Assembly: GCF_050942215.1 (NCBI RefSeq)
Contig: NZ_CP192056.1
Span: forward strand, 5,828,001 to 5,892,000
Direction: 5' to 3'
Length of the DNA: 64,000 nt
DNA from: Sphaerimonospora sp050942215
GTDB taxonomy: Bacteria > Actinomycetota > Actinomycetes > Streptosporangiales > Streptosporangiaceae
The number at the start of each line of letters is the position of its first letter. Position 1 is the first letter of the stretch. The position numbers and the translations under genes were made by a program. Positions 1-7,781 of the stretch are shown piece by piece. The notes under the pieces were generated by a model. It saw nothing but the letters and a program-made list of their open reading frames with translations, made no database searches and was not told where the DNA came from.

Positions 1-10
1 GTTTGGGCAT
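1..10 (-). CDS. int: start of probable AICE integrase (runs off the left edge)
   Basis: Only the first three codons (Met-Pro-Lys) are inside the window. The ATG overlaps the TGA of the excisionase-like gene by four bases (ATGA), the usual arrangement of xis followed by a tyrosine integrase gene in RepSA-type actinomycete integrative elements. The identity is inferred from that synteny alone, because no integrase motif is visible. The gene would run leftward towards the left attachment site. Confidence 0.4.
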
Positions 11-189
11 CAGGAAGCCTCCTTCATCAGTCGGGCGACGAGATCGTCTATGGCGGATCTGGGGATGCGGCGACGGTGGCCGATGAGGAACGAGGCCAGT
101 TCGCCGGAGCGGAGAAGGTCGTAGAGAGTGGACCTGCCGATCTTGAGGAGCTGTGCGGCCTCCTCCACCGTCAGGAAGTCATCCGCCAA
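10..189 (-). CDS. xis: excisionase-family HTH protein
   Basis: A 59-residue protein that is one small DNA-binding domain of the excisionase/HTH_17 (MerR-like) type. It opens with FLTVEEAAQLL, continues with a recognition helix (GRSTLYDLL) and has the wing segment GHRRRIPRSAIDDLV. I chose the TTG at 189 because a GGAGG lies about six bases upstream and the homology begins immediately after it. Its 5' end overlaps the end of the RepSA reading frame by about 11 bases, and its stop overlaps the putative integrase start, so rep, xis and int form one leftward operon. The expected role is directing excision of the integrated element together with the integrase. The family call is secure; activity is not, because neighbouring genes of the element are frameshifted. 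Confidence 0.85.
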   Translation of the reverse strand: MADDFLTVEEAAQLLKIGRSTLYDLLRSGELASFLIGHRRRIPRSAIDDLVARLMKEAS

Positions 190-1685
190 GCCGGTCCTCC
201 TCGCGCTCGGCGGCAAGGGCCCGTGCGGTCTCCACCCGTTGCCGGATGTGCTCGGCGAGGATCGCTTCTCCGGGGGTGTAGCCGATGCCGGCGAACCGCC
301 AGTGACCGAGCACGAGGGTGGTCGCGTCCCCCACGGCCGGGAGGCCGTACTTCTCCCGTGCCTCCGTCGCGCGGTGCATGGCGCGCTCGCCGCGAATCCT
401 CGTGAGCGTGGTGGAGTAGTCACGGCTCTTGGTGGAGAAGTGGCCCCGGAAGCCGAGCATGTGAGCCCAGGGCCGCAACCGTAGGTCGGCGAACTCCGGA
501 CGGCCGCCGAGGTCCCAGCACTCGCGAATCATGCGCCGGGCATGCTCGGTCACGGGCAGGGCGTCCAGGTGCAGGCCCGGTTTGAGGCCGGTCCCCTGGC
601 AGCGCCGACAGGTGGCGAAGCGGTCACGCCCGCGGCCACCGCACGCCGGGCAGGCCAACCGTTGATCGACCGTCCCGGAGGCTTCCGCGCCCTTGGTGGC
701 GTACTTGGTGATGTAACTCGCCACGGCGCGCTCGCTGAGGCCCTCCGCAGCACCGCCGAGGACGATGGGCCGGATGTCGAGCTGATCGCCCCATCGGAGG
801 TCCCACTGTCCGAAGGCGCTCGGCGCAGTGGTGACCCGAACCCGCTTGACCGCTGGCGGAATGGCGCGGCAGAGCAGCGCGTGGTCCGCCCATTCGGGAG
901 GTACCTCCGACGCGCCGCCGGGACCATCCAGGCGGATCACGGCGTGGAAGTGGACGAGTCCCCGACGCTGATACTCCGCCACCTTGGCGAAGGAGACCCG
1001 GACGAACTGCGCGAAGGCCCTCCGGCTCAGGCCCGCCTGACTGGCCAGCTCTCGCCGGACCTCCAGCGTGAAGCGGTGCCACAGCGCCCCGACGTGTGCC
1101 TGCCAGAGAACCGCGCCCCGGTAGTCGTAGCACCCGGGGCAGATCGGTTGGCCGAGCTGTTCGTCTTTCGGCTCGTGCCGGATGTGGCAGCCGACCGGCC
1201 GCCCGTGTTCGCAGGGTTCGTCTCGACTGCGTGGACGGCAGGGGCGGGACGTGCCGTCCTTCTCCCTTCGGGTGTGGACTGGGCCGAACGACGGAGCGGT
1301 GAGCGTGACGAAGACCCGGGGGTGAGCGCTGACCTCAGCGGGGACGCCCTTCCCTCCCGACAGCCCGGCCCTGACAAGCTGGAAGGTATCCGCCTGGTAG
1401 AGCTGCGAGCAGGCCCGGCAGACCGACGACCGGCGATTGCCGCAGGCGACGAGCAGTCGCCCGTACGGCTCATCCGCTCGTGCGATACGTGTGCAGGACC
1501 TCCCCGGTGTCCGCGTGAACGACGAGGGACTCCCCTGTCAGGTGCACCGGATTGGCGCATCCCCCGGTAGCCGCGACCATCGAGCGCCAGCGGTCATGGC
1601 CTGGGTCGTTCATCAGCCGTGCGAGATCGAGCAGCCATTCAGGCTGCTGGTGTGGGGTGTGGTGCTGTTCCTCCTTGCTGTTCAT
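179..1685 (-). pseudogene. repSA: RepSA-type replication initiator, frameshifted
   Basis: This is a homologue of RepSA, the replication initiator of pSAM2-like AICEs. The N-terminal part (from ATG 1685, with GGAGG just upstream) carries the family segments GGCANPVHL and HADTGEVLHTY, then hits a TGA. Homology resumes at once in the next frame with EPYGRLLVACGNRR, a Cys-rich region, the rolling-circle-type segment VHFHAVIRLDG and a CPACGGRGRD zinc-knuckle-like stretch, and runs to the stop at 179. One extra base (a C in the CC at 1474-1475 on the + strand) explains the break: removing it restores a continuous protein of about 500 residues. The gene is therefore disrupted unless the base is a sequencing error. 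Either way, the element probably cannot replicate autonomously as read. Confidence 0.85.
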
Positions 1686-1714
1686 GCGGCCTCCTCTCTC
1701 CCGATGTGACCTAG

Positions 1715-1737
1715 ACGTAGTCCAAGACGTGCTACGT
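1715..1737. promoter_or_regulatory. possible GntR operator between repSA and gntR
   Basis: The 62-base divergent intergenic region contains inverted arms ACGTAG and CTACGT separated by 11 bases, within a run of ACGT repeats. The position between the leftward rep operon and the rightward GntR regulator fits an autoregulatory operator. The arms are short, so this is only suggestive. Confidence 0.3.
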
Positions 1738-1747
1738 GCTTGCTCAC

Positions 1748-2603
1748 ATGGATCGGCACATGGCCGAGGAGAAGGAGGCCGCCCGCTGGCGGATCATCGC
1801 CGACCTCTTGCGCAACGACGTGCTGGAAGACCACTACCGGCCCGGCCAGGCCCTGCCGGGAGAAGCATTCCTCGCCAGCGAGTACCGCCACCTCCCGGCC
1901 GACTATCCGCAAGGCCATCGCGCAACTCGCCGGAGAGGGGCTGCTGACCGTCGCCCACGGACGCGGCACATTCGTCCGCCCGACCCCTGACCGCCGCCTG
2001 ATCCTCACCGGATGGCCCGACCACGAGGACCTGCTGAGCCCGGCCTACGACCCCGCCAAGCAGGGATGGGAACACGTCACCGTCCCCAGCGAGGCCGAAC
2101 GCGCCCAGAGCAAGGTCACCCCCAACTCGGCGCTGTTCATGACCGCCGAGGGCAGCAGAGCCGACATCCTGGCGGTACGCCGGGGAACGATGGTCGTCTA
2201 CCGCTACGCCTACTGGCAGCACACCAGAACCCGAGCCCGCATTCATCTGTCCTCGTACGTGCTCGCCGACCAGGTCGCGACGATCACCGGTGAAGGCTCA
2301 GGCCGGGAGATCGAATCCCACGTGGAGCCCGAGGACTACTACGCCCACTTGGAGAGGCAGCACGGGCCGCTGCGCTGGACCACCTCCGTCCACGCCCGGA
2401 TGCCCTACGGCGAGACCTACGAGGATCTCGGCATGGAGCCGATCGGAACGCCCCTGCTGGTCGTGCGCCGGGTCATGCTCAGCCAGCACGGCCGCCCGCT
2501 GGAGTTCACCGAGATCGAAGCCCCCGGCGACCGTTTCGAGGCCGCATCCGTCAGCGACCACGACTCAGCCGAACCGGGAGGGCTTGCGACCCTTCGGGTG
2601 TAG
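1748..2603 (+). pseudogene. GntR-family regulator (HutC/UTRA type), frameshifted
   Basis: The gene starts at ATG 1748 and encodes the first half of a winged-helix domain (ARWRIIADLLRNDV, then GEAFLASEY). The frame is then lost around 1885-1893. The second half of the same domain (SRPTIRKAIAQLAGEGLL, then GRGTFVRP) continues in the adjacent frame together with an UTRA-type effector domain, ending at 2603. One surplus base in the CCACCTCCC stretch explains the shift. The intact protein would be about 285 residues, the usual size of the KorSA-type repressors that sit next to repSA in AICEs. It is the second frameshifted core gene of this element. A sequencing error cannot be excluded. Confidence 0.8.
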
Positions 2604-3204
2604 TGGGCTCAAAGTTTCTTTACTGGTTCAAGGCGACGGCGCTCCGCGCCGCCGCTGGCGGCCCCACGCCCGCCCGCCGTCCGGGCGTGCGGCTCTCCGG
2701 CCGGTCCCGGACGTCGGCGGCTCGGGCCGCCCCGCCGCAGCCAGCGCCACGCCGTACCGACCGAACCCGCCGACCACCCACGCGCCGTCGCCCAGCGCTC
2801 CGCCACCCACCGCTCCGCCGCCGGCCCAACCGCTTCGCGGCCCTTCGGGCGCCTATGGCGTTGCGCCGGCCGCTACGCTCTCCGGCTTGAGGTATAGGGC
2901 CGAATAGGGCTGAGCATGAATGTGCCTCTGGCGGGGGCACTCCGGCCCCGAGGTGATCGCCGAGCACGAGCGTGGGCCGTAGGTGGCGGGGGCTGATCGC
3001 CTCGCCCGCCATCGCCCCAGGCAGAGCCCAGCAGACCGGCTCCTACGGCGCAAGCCCGGCCACGCGGGCAGGACAACCAGCGGGCACGGAAGGTCACCGG
3101 GAGCAGGTATGGCTTGCCCCTCCGTCCCCGGCCCGCTGCCGCTTCGCGGTGGGACGATGGCGTACGGGGCGGTCAGAAGAGGAGGGTGACCGAGTGCACC
3201 CGCA
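2604..3204. other. 600-base stretch without a recognisable gene
   Basis: This is very GC-rich sequence with several short open frames whose translations are Arg/Pro/Ala-rich and show no family pattern. In an AICE the replication origin or transfer region can lie beside rep/gntR, but I see no iterons or convincing stem here. I support no gene in it. Confidence 0.5.
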
Positions 3205-4254
3205 TTACGAGTCCACCTCGTTAAGCGCCAATTGAGGGTCGAGCATAGCTTGTGCCATTACTTCCGTGCGAGCCTTATGCAGCATGGCAAGAATGGCATC
3301 TTGGGCTCCAAGGTTCTCCAAATGAACCTCAACGCAGTTACCGCTCAATTGAATCTTGCCCTTAAAAGCCCCCTTGTTCAGATGCGATGCCAGGATTCTC
3401 GCAATGCGATTCTCTAGCTTACCGAGCTCTGAGGCCTGCCAGTAATCCGATACTCGAAAAGTGGCCTCCCTCAAGGCGTCGTGAGCATGTATCCGTACAA
3501 AGTCTGGAACCTCGGCACGACCGAGCATACTCATCGCATGAGTAAGGACACGTTGCACGAGAAGGTTCGTGCAATACTCTTTCTCTTCGGGCTCTTGGTT
3601 ATCTACAGCGGTAGGGTCGTAAGGGATTAAGTAGATTGGCCTAGCTGCTCCATCGTCCCCATCCGTGACCCAAACGCGCTTACATACCGAGGTAACTGTA
3701 GACCCGTCAGTGGCGTCTGGGATAGAAAGCTCTGCCCAAAGCCCTCCGTCTGTTATCTCGAATCCCAGCGTTCCTGACTTGGCATAGGGGAGCCCGGCCT
3801 CTGCCACTTCACCGTTCAGTGCGGCTAACGTCTGCCGCTGCTCTTCAGCATCTTCCAGTGGCAGCGCATATACGACATACGCCTCCCCAGTACCTTTGGG
3901 AGAGCCTACAGCTATATCGGGCTCTGCGCATACACCAAGCAATTTACGGCCTTGCTGAGCCGTTGAGGATGCAGGACTAAAGCCCTGCGCCTTGCATTCG
4001 ATAACAAGAGAGTCACGTGACTCAGCGTGATATATCAAGACGTCGGGCTCTGGAGGATCCGGTGTCCATCCAAGCTCTCGGAAAGACTTCTTCAGAGCGT
4101 CAGAAACACCCAGCTTTCTTCCAATAGCCCTAAAAACGAATCCGTGCGAGTAGTAGGTGGGCGAGCTGTTGGAAAGAGGAGTCTTGCGCACCAACCACAA
4201 ACACGAATTAAGCTGAAAAACTGGATCTCGAGTTAGATGGAAGCGATTAGCCAA
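3205..4254 (-). CDS. PD-(D/E)xK nuclease-like protein of unknown role
   Basis: A 349-residue protein I cannot place in a named family. Its clearest feature is a possible PD-(D/E)xK phosphodiesterase core: Pro70-Asp71 in EPDVLIY, followed 15 residues later by Glu86-Cys87-Lys88 in LVIECKAQ, with predicted beta strands around both and a Gln-rich turn after them. That is the classic spacing of restriction-endonuclease-like folds. The base composition is visibly lower in GC than everything around it, and codons use A/T in third position, so the gene is foreign to this chromosome. It overlaps the end of the upstream 399-residue gene by eight bases, implying translation from one mRNA. The cargo position inside a mobile element suggests a restriction or other defence function. 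That role is inference. Confidence 0.7.
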   Translation of the reverse strand: MANRFHLTRDPVFQLNSCLWLVRKTPLSNSSPTYYSHGFVFRAIGRKLGVSDALKKSFRELGWTPDPPEPDVLIYHAESRDSLVIECKAQGFSPASSTAQQGRKLLGVCAEPDIAVGSPKGTGEAYVVYALPLEDAEEQRQTLAALNGEVAEAGLPYAKSGTLGFEITDGGLWAELSIPDATDGSTVTSVCKRVWVTDGDDGAARPIYLIPYDPTAVDNQEPEEKEYCTNLLVQRVLTHAMSMLGRAEVPDFVRIHAHDALREATFRVSDYWQASELGKLENRIARILASHLNKGAFKGKIQLSGNCVEVHLENLGAQDAILAMLHKARTEVMAQAMLDPQLALNEVDS

Positions 4255-5446
4255 CTTTTAGCTGACCCCCTGGGGGAACAAGGGCCGAATATTCTGAATC
4301 TCCAATGTACGCTCGAACGTTCGGATCCACGAACCTCTGAACGTTCGAAACCAGTCTGTTGACGGTGTTGCCGCACGTGCCCTCGGGCAGCACCGCAACC
4401 AAATGCTTCGTAGTGATTTCTAGAATGATAGGTTGCCACAGGTGTTGATCTATTGCGTTAGCGTGAACCTTGGTGTCGCTAAGCCATGTCACAAACCCTG
4501 AAATGCGGAACCGATTGCGCCGGCTATTGAAGAGGTTGATGATCCAGCGCCTAAAGGTATCCTCGCGCAGAGGTTGACTAAAAACCAATTCCGCGACGGC
4601 ATTATTTAGGGTGTATCCCCCGTCGTCTTGGTGGCTGGAAACCCACAGCTTCTCTTCGACCGATGCCGTGAGCCGACTGTACATGTCGACGACGTTGAGA
4701 ATTGCGGCCCTATGATCCAAAAAGGAATCGCTACGGTTAGTCACCTTACCGTCGTAATAAAGATCATGGCCGCCTCGTGCAGAGGCCGGGATTCGTAGGT
4801 GCGTAATAGACGCAAGGGGCGCATACGTTTGCCTCAACGGCACCATGTTTTCATTAATCACATCTAGGCGATCAACCATGGTGAAGCGGGAAGCGCGCCT
4901 CTCCTCGTCGAACCGAATCTGGTCGTCCTCTTCAGGTTCGAGCTCAGGATAGTCATAGACCGACTCGTGCTCGAAAGTTATTTTCCCGTACCGTCTACCG
5001 CTATTAGACGCGCGAACATGCTGCCAGAGAACCTGAAAAGTTTGAGAGGAAAGCCAGAGATGGTCCAGCATAGGGTTGACCGCTACAGCCTTACGAACCA
5101 ACGGGTCGGAATTATCCGCCGGGAGCAGCGTGTACAGCGTGAGATATCTGTCCCCGATTCTTTCGATGACTGCTATCCCACGATGGGTTGCATCCGTTAC
5201 CCTATACATCCGTTCAGAGGAGTCAACCGGCTCACACCCTAGGCCACTTCGCCCAAGAATCCTCGCGAAAGATTCGGCGTCACCTGCATTTCCTACAGTC
5301 TCTAGCAGGTAACTCTTGAGAAGCCCTCCTGGCAGTTGCTTCTTCTCAAGTCTTTCGGCTGTGTCATTTATGAGACCATCAAAGAAGTCATAATAGGCCT
5401 CACTATTAGGAAGAAGCGGGATAAGGGCATTACGTCGGCTGGACAT
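4247..5446 (-). CDS. hypothetical protein paired with the PD-(D/E)xK gene
   Basis: A 399-residue protein with no family I recognise. It is soluble, without membrane segments or a signal peptide, mixed alpha/beta in appearance, with an acidic stretch near the middle (ELEPEEDDQ) and many Arg/Tyr-rich segments towards the C-terminus. The start is supported by a GGGAGGAGG about ten bases upstream of ATG 5446. It shares the reduced GC content and A/T-ending codons of the downstream nuclease-like gene and overlaps it by eight bases. The two therefore move and are expressed together, probably as a two-component cargo module of the element. It could be the recognition/regulatory partner of the nuclease. 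Nothing in the sequence proves this. Confidence 0.65.
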   Translation of the reverse strand: MSSRRNALIPLLPNSEAYYDFFDGLINDTAERLEKKQLPGGLLKSYLLETVGNAGDAESFARILGRSGLGCEPVDSSERMYRVTDATHRGIAVIERIGDRYLTLYTLLPADNSDPLVRKAVAVNPMLDHLWLSSQTFQVLWQHVRASNSGRRYGKITFEHESVYDYPELEPEEDDQIRFDEERRASRFTMVDRLDVINENMVPLRQTYAPLASITHLRIPASARGGHDLYYDGKVTNRSDSFLDHRAAILNVVDMYSRLTASVEEKLWVSSHQDDGGYTLNNAVAELVFSQPLREDTFRRWIINLFNSRRNRFRISGFVTWLSDTKVHANAIDQHLWQPIILEITTKHLVAVLPEGTCGNTVNRLVSNVQRFVDPNVRAYIGDSEYSALVPPGGQLKVG

Positions 5447-5484
5447 CCCTCATCACCCTCCTCCCGCTAGAGCTACTAGCTCAC

Positions 5485-5512
5485 AGTATACCCACTTTGC
5501 TTTTACGTGAAC
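5485..5512 (-). promoter_or_regulatory. candidate promoter of the two-gene AT-rich cassette
   Basis: On the minus strand a TATACT hexamer (5490-5485) lies about 40 bases upstream of the 399-residue gene. GTTCAC sits 16 bases further upstream and could be a weak -35 element. The surrounding 150 bases are AT-rich and hold no gene. Confidence 0.3.
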
Positions 5513-5597
5513 CCCACATGATAGGTGTTCGCCGCACTAATTCCAACAATCACCGACAACTGCTACATGATCGTTACTGAGATCTGAACCATACGCA

Positions 5598-5924
5598 CTA
5601 TCTAGCTTGCCCAGTCAAGAGACGCAGCCACCGCAGACGAGCCTCGCTCCATCGCCAGCCACCCGCGTATGCATGCTTGGGCGGCTGAGACTGGATGACC
5701 TTGTGAATTAGGTAGATCCCGCCACAGGAGATCAACTCATAGATCACGGCTTGGCAGTCGCAGGCGTAGTCCACGACTCGGCATGGCCCGCGAGGCTGCG
5801 AGACCCAGAGCAGCTTCTCCGGCTCGGGGACAGCAGTGCGGAGGTGTGGCGAAAGACCTGGACAATCCGGCTCCTCCAACAGGTCCGCCGGGTCCTGGAC
5901 GAGGCCCCGCAGCTTCGCGTTCAT
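5598..5924 (-). CDS. small hypothetical protein
   Basis: A 108-residue protein if started at ATG 5924. A longer frame exists upstream, but it would overlap the neighbouring gene. The distinctive part is a Cys-containing segment (VVDYACDCQAVIYEL followed by SCGGIYLI) and a Trp/Arg-rich basic end (GGWRWSEARLRWLR). I do not recognise a family with a known function. It probably shares an operon with the small gene just upstream, which it follows after 10 bases, and it belongs to the mobile element. Confidence 0.5.
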   Translation of the reverse strand: MNAKLRGLVQDPADLLEEPDCPGLSPHLRTAVPEPEKLLWVSQPRGPCRVVDYACDCQAVIYELISCGGIYLIHKVIQSQPPKHAYAGGWRWSEARLRWLRLLTGQAR

Positions 5925-5934
5925 CTCGCGCCGC

Positions 5935-6246
5935 TCAGTGCGAGGTGTCCCAAGCGGCAGGGCACTGTGCTTCGCTGTTGGGCAGAGCGCCAGCCAGGGC
6001 GGCTTGCCGGCGAAGCTCCTCAGCCAGTTGGGCGGCATCATCGCCGTCGATAGTCTGGCATAGGCCGCGGTTGTAGTCCTCGTTCGTCAGGCGACCGTTG
6101 CGCGTGGCCCACAGGCGTCCTGCCGAGCTTCGCCAAATGCTCCAGCCGGGGAACGCCTCCCGCAGGCCGCTGACGGTCAGGGCAGGGACACTCGCCGCCT
6201 TCTCGCTGCTCACTTCGCTCTCCTCCCACAGGCCTATGAGCTGCAT
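5935..6246 (-). CDS. small hypothetical protein divergent from gntR
   Basis: A 103-residue protein from ATG 6246. The body contains GLREAFPGWSIWRSSAGRLWATR, a compact beta-rich pattern often found in short proteins of actinomycete integrative elements beside a divergent GntR gene; I know of no assigned function. A TTG nine bases upstream is an alternative start. The intergenic palindrome at 6267-6282 lies 20 bases upstream, so the GntR protein on the other side probably controls it. Confidence 0.55.
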   Translation of the reverse strand: MQLIGLWEESEVSSEKAASVPALTVSGLREAFPGWSIWRSSAGRLWATRNGRLTNEDYNRGLCQTIDGDDAAQLAEELRRQAALAGALPNSEAQCPAAWDTSH

Positions 6247-6266
6247 GGTAGGCAAAGAAAGCTATG

Positions 6267-6282
6267 GCACGCTATAGCGTGC
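6267..6282. promoter_or_regulatory. perfect 16-bp palindrome, probable GntR operator
   Basis: GCACGCTATAGCGTGC is its own reverse complement. It is centred between the leftward hypothetical gene (start 6246) and the rightward GntR gene (start 6326), the expected place for an autoregulatory operator controlling both. Confidence 0.65.
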
Positions 6283-6325
6283 TGTCCATCGCCACGGCGT
6301 GCAATGGCTTCCTACCGTTGCTCGC

Positions 6326-6577
6326 GTGGTGGAGTTCAAGGCCAATCAGCCCAGGTGGCGGCAGGTATACGAGATCATCAAGGCTCGTATCGCCTCCGGC
6401 GAGTACAAGCCTGGCGAGCGCATCCCATCACTCGTCGCCCTGATCGAAGAGTTCGGCATCGCGAACGCCACCGGCCAGAAGGTCATGCGGGCACTGAGGG
6501 CAGACGGCTTGATCCACACCGAGCCCGGCATGGGCAGCTTCGTCACCGCTCCTGAAGATCGGGACAAGGCCGAGTGA
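6326..6577 (+). CDS. single-domain GntR-family regulator
   Basis: An 83-residue protein consisting only of a GntR winged helix: WRQVYEIIKARIASGEY, then PGERIPSLVALIEEFGIANATGQKVMRAL and the wing GLIHTEPGMGSFV. There is no effector-binding domain, as is usual for the short GntR proteins of actinomycete mobile elements. GTG 6326 and GTG 6329 are both possible starts; the homology begins right after them. It is transcribed away from two small genes across the palindrome at 6267-6282, which it probably binds. It is the last gene before the right attachment site. Confidence 0.8.
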   Translation: MVEFKANQPRWRQVYEIIKARIASGEYKPGERIPSLVALIEEFGIANATGQKVMRALRADGLIHTEPGMGSFVTAPEDRDKAE

Positions 6578-6600
6578 CCAGGCCGGGAGGCCTGCGAGCT

Positions 6601-6622
6601 GACGGCAACCGTTGACGGCAAC
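6601..6622 (+). repeat. direct repeat GACGGCAAC x2 near the attachment site
   Basis: GACGGCAAC occurs at 6601-6609 and 6614-6622, about 85 bases from the tRNA fragment. Short direct repeats of this kind flanking the core site are typical arm-type binding sites for tyrosine integrases in actinomycete elements. The function is inferred from position. Confidence 0.45.
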
Positions 6623-6703
6623 GTCGCCAGACGCCTCCGGACGCGGCTGGGCTCCCCTGGACACTGGGCCCAGTTCAGAGGCCATGTGCCCAGGGCGTCG
6701 ATC

Positions 6704-6749
6704 AGCTTTTAATCCGTCGGTTCAGGGTTCGAGTCCCTGGCACCCCACC
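6704..6749 (+). other. attachment site: 3' half of a tRNA-Lys gene
   Basis: The sequence reads as the anticodon loop CTTTTAA (anticodon UUU, Lys), the 3' anticodon stem, the variable loop, an intact T-arm (CAGGG-TTCGAGT-CCCTG) and the 3' acceptor strand GCACCCC-A-CC. The bases before the anticodon do not pair with TCCGT, and no D-arm or matching 5' acceptor strand (GGGGTGC) precedes it, so this is not a functional tRNA. It is the core duplication left when an element integrates into the 3' end of a tRNA gene. The complete tRNA-Lys should lie at the other end, left of the window. Confidence 0.85.
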
Positions 6750-6750
6750 C

Positions 6751-7083
6751 TCAATGAGCTGGGCAGACGCCCGAGTGATGGTCGCTCGATGGTCTGCCCG
6801 GTCGCCTTTCTGGTTGGAGTTGGGGGATCGTTCCGTCGTCCCACAACACACGGTCCATCCGCGTCATCGCGTCGCCGGCCGGGTTCGCCGTGACATGCGT
6901 ATAACGCTTCGTCGTCGTGAGCTGAGAGTGACCGAGGATCACCTGCACGACCCGCATGTCCATCCCCTGCTCCAGGAACGGCGTCGCGGCCGTGTGCCTC
7001 GCGTCATGGACCCCGGCGTCCTTGTCTATCGCGGCGGGCATGGTCTGGGTTTCCGGCACCACCGCGGACGATCCGCCGGTCAT
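6751..7083 (-). pseudogene. int: C-terminal remnant of a tyrosine recombinase (integrase)
   Basis: About 110 residues carry the end of a phage/AICE-type tyrosine integrase catalytic domain: HDARHTAAT (second Arg motif), VILGHSQLTTT (conserved His) and KRYTHVT (catalytic Tyr). The N-terminal arm-binding and core-binding domains and the first catalytic Arg are missing. The stop codon falls within three bases of the tRNA-Lys fragment, the normal position for an integrase next to its own attachment site. Since the main element carries its own integrase at its left end, this remnant must come from a second, older element that used the same site. Confidence 0.85.
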
Positions 7084-7103
7084 CGCGACGGCACCGGAGC
7101 CGG

Positions 7104-7700
7104 CTACCGGATCGCCTGATCCACGATCCCCTCCACGATCCTCATCAGCCGATCGCCCGGCTGAGCGATGCTTCCGTTTTGCGCGCTGACCTGCGCGCCT
7201 TCGAGGACGAAGGTGATCTCGGCCGCGGCCTGTTCAGGGTCGGGCAACCCGGCCGCTGCGCACATGCCGACCAGTCTGCGGGTCTGGAGCGCCTTGTGCT
7301 CCTCGATCACCTGCCGTGCGGGATGGGAGCGATCGGGCAGTTCGGCGAGGGAGTTGATGAACGGGCAGCCCCGGTACGAGATCGCCTGCAATCCCTCGGC
7401 GATAAAACGGGCCAGGGCCAGGATCTGCTCCCTCGGCCGGTTGGGATGTGCGGCTTCGGCTCGATCGAAGGCCGCCTGGTAGTCGGCGGCGACGATCCGC
7501 AGCCACTCCGCGACCAGTGCGTCCTTGGTCGCGAAGTGCCGATAGATCGCCATTTTGGTGGTCTCGGCCCGCTCGGCGATCGCCTGGACACCCACGCGCC
7601 GGATCCCCTCACTGTGAAAGAGCTCTTCCGCCGCGTCGAGGATGCGCTCACGAGGCGGCAGCTTCGCCACCCTGTCCGGCCTTCTGGCGTTCGCTGCCAT
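7104..7700 (-). CDS. TetR/AcrR-family transcriptional regulator
   Basis: About 198 residues. An N-terminal HTH (RERILDAAEELFHSEGIRRVGVQAIAERAETTKMAIYRHF) is followed by an all-helical ligand-binding domain of the TetR_C type (GCPFINSLAEL). ATG 7700 was chosen because the HTH starts about 15 residues later; an in-frame ATG at 7727 adds nine residues and would abut the operator. It is divergent from the amidase gene, and the inverted repeats between them make it the likely repressor of itself and the amidase. It lies just outside the integrative element, 20 bases from the integrase remnant. Confidence 0.85.
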   Translation of the reverse strand: MAANARRPDRVAKLPPRERILDAAEELFHSEGIRRVGVQAIAERAETTKMAIYRHFATKDALVAEWLRIVAADYQAAFDRAEAAHPNRPREQILALARFIAEGLQAISYRGCPFINSLAELPDRSHPARQVIEEHKALQTRRLVGMCAAAGLPDPEQAAAEITFVLEGAQVSAQNGSIAQPGDRLMRIVEGIVDQAIR

Positions 7701-7727
7701 GACTGCTATGGTACCAATCAGTTCCAT

Positions 7728-7768
7728 ACGATACCGTTGGGTATCGTCAGAGACTCAACGGTATCGTT
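7728..7768. promoter_or_regulatory. TetR operator region (GGTATCGT repeats)
   Basis: ACGATACC at 7728-7735 and GGTATCGT at 7740-7747 form perfect inverted arms around GTTG. A further copy of GGTATCGT at 7760-7767 sits inside the self-complementary AACGGTATCGTT. The sites lie between the TetR and amidase starts, covering the likely promoters of both. Confidence 0.65.
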
Positions 7769-7781
7769 TCCTGGAGAGACA

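Noticed and set aside
2604..3204. Several 60-130-codon open frames on both strands
   Set aside because: Compositionally biased Arg/Pro/Ala translations, no ribosome sites in place, no recognisable family.
6660..6749. A complete tRNA-Lys gene
   Set aside because: The T-arm and 3' acceptor strand are present, but there is no D-arm, no matching 5' acceptor strand and the anticodon stem does not pair; only the 3' half exists.
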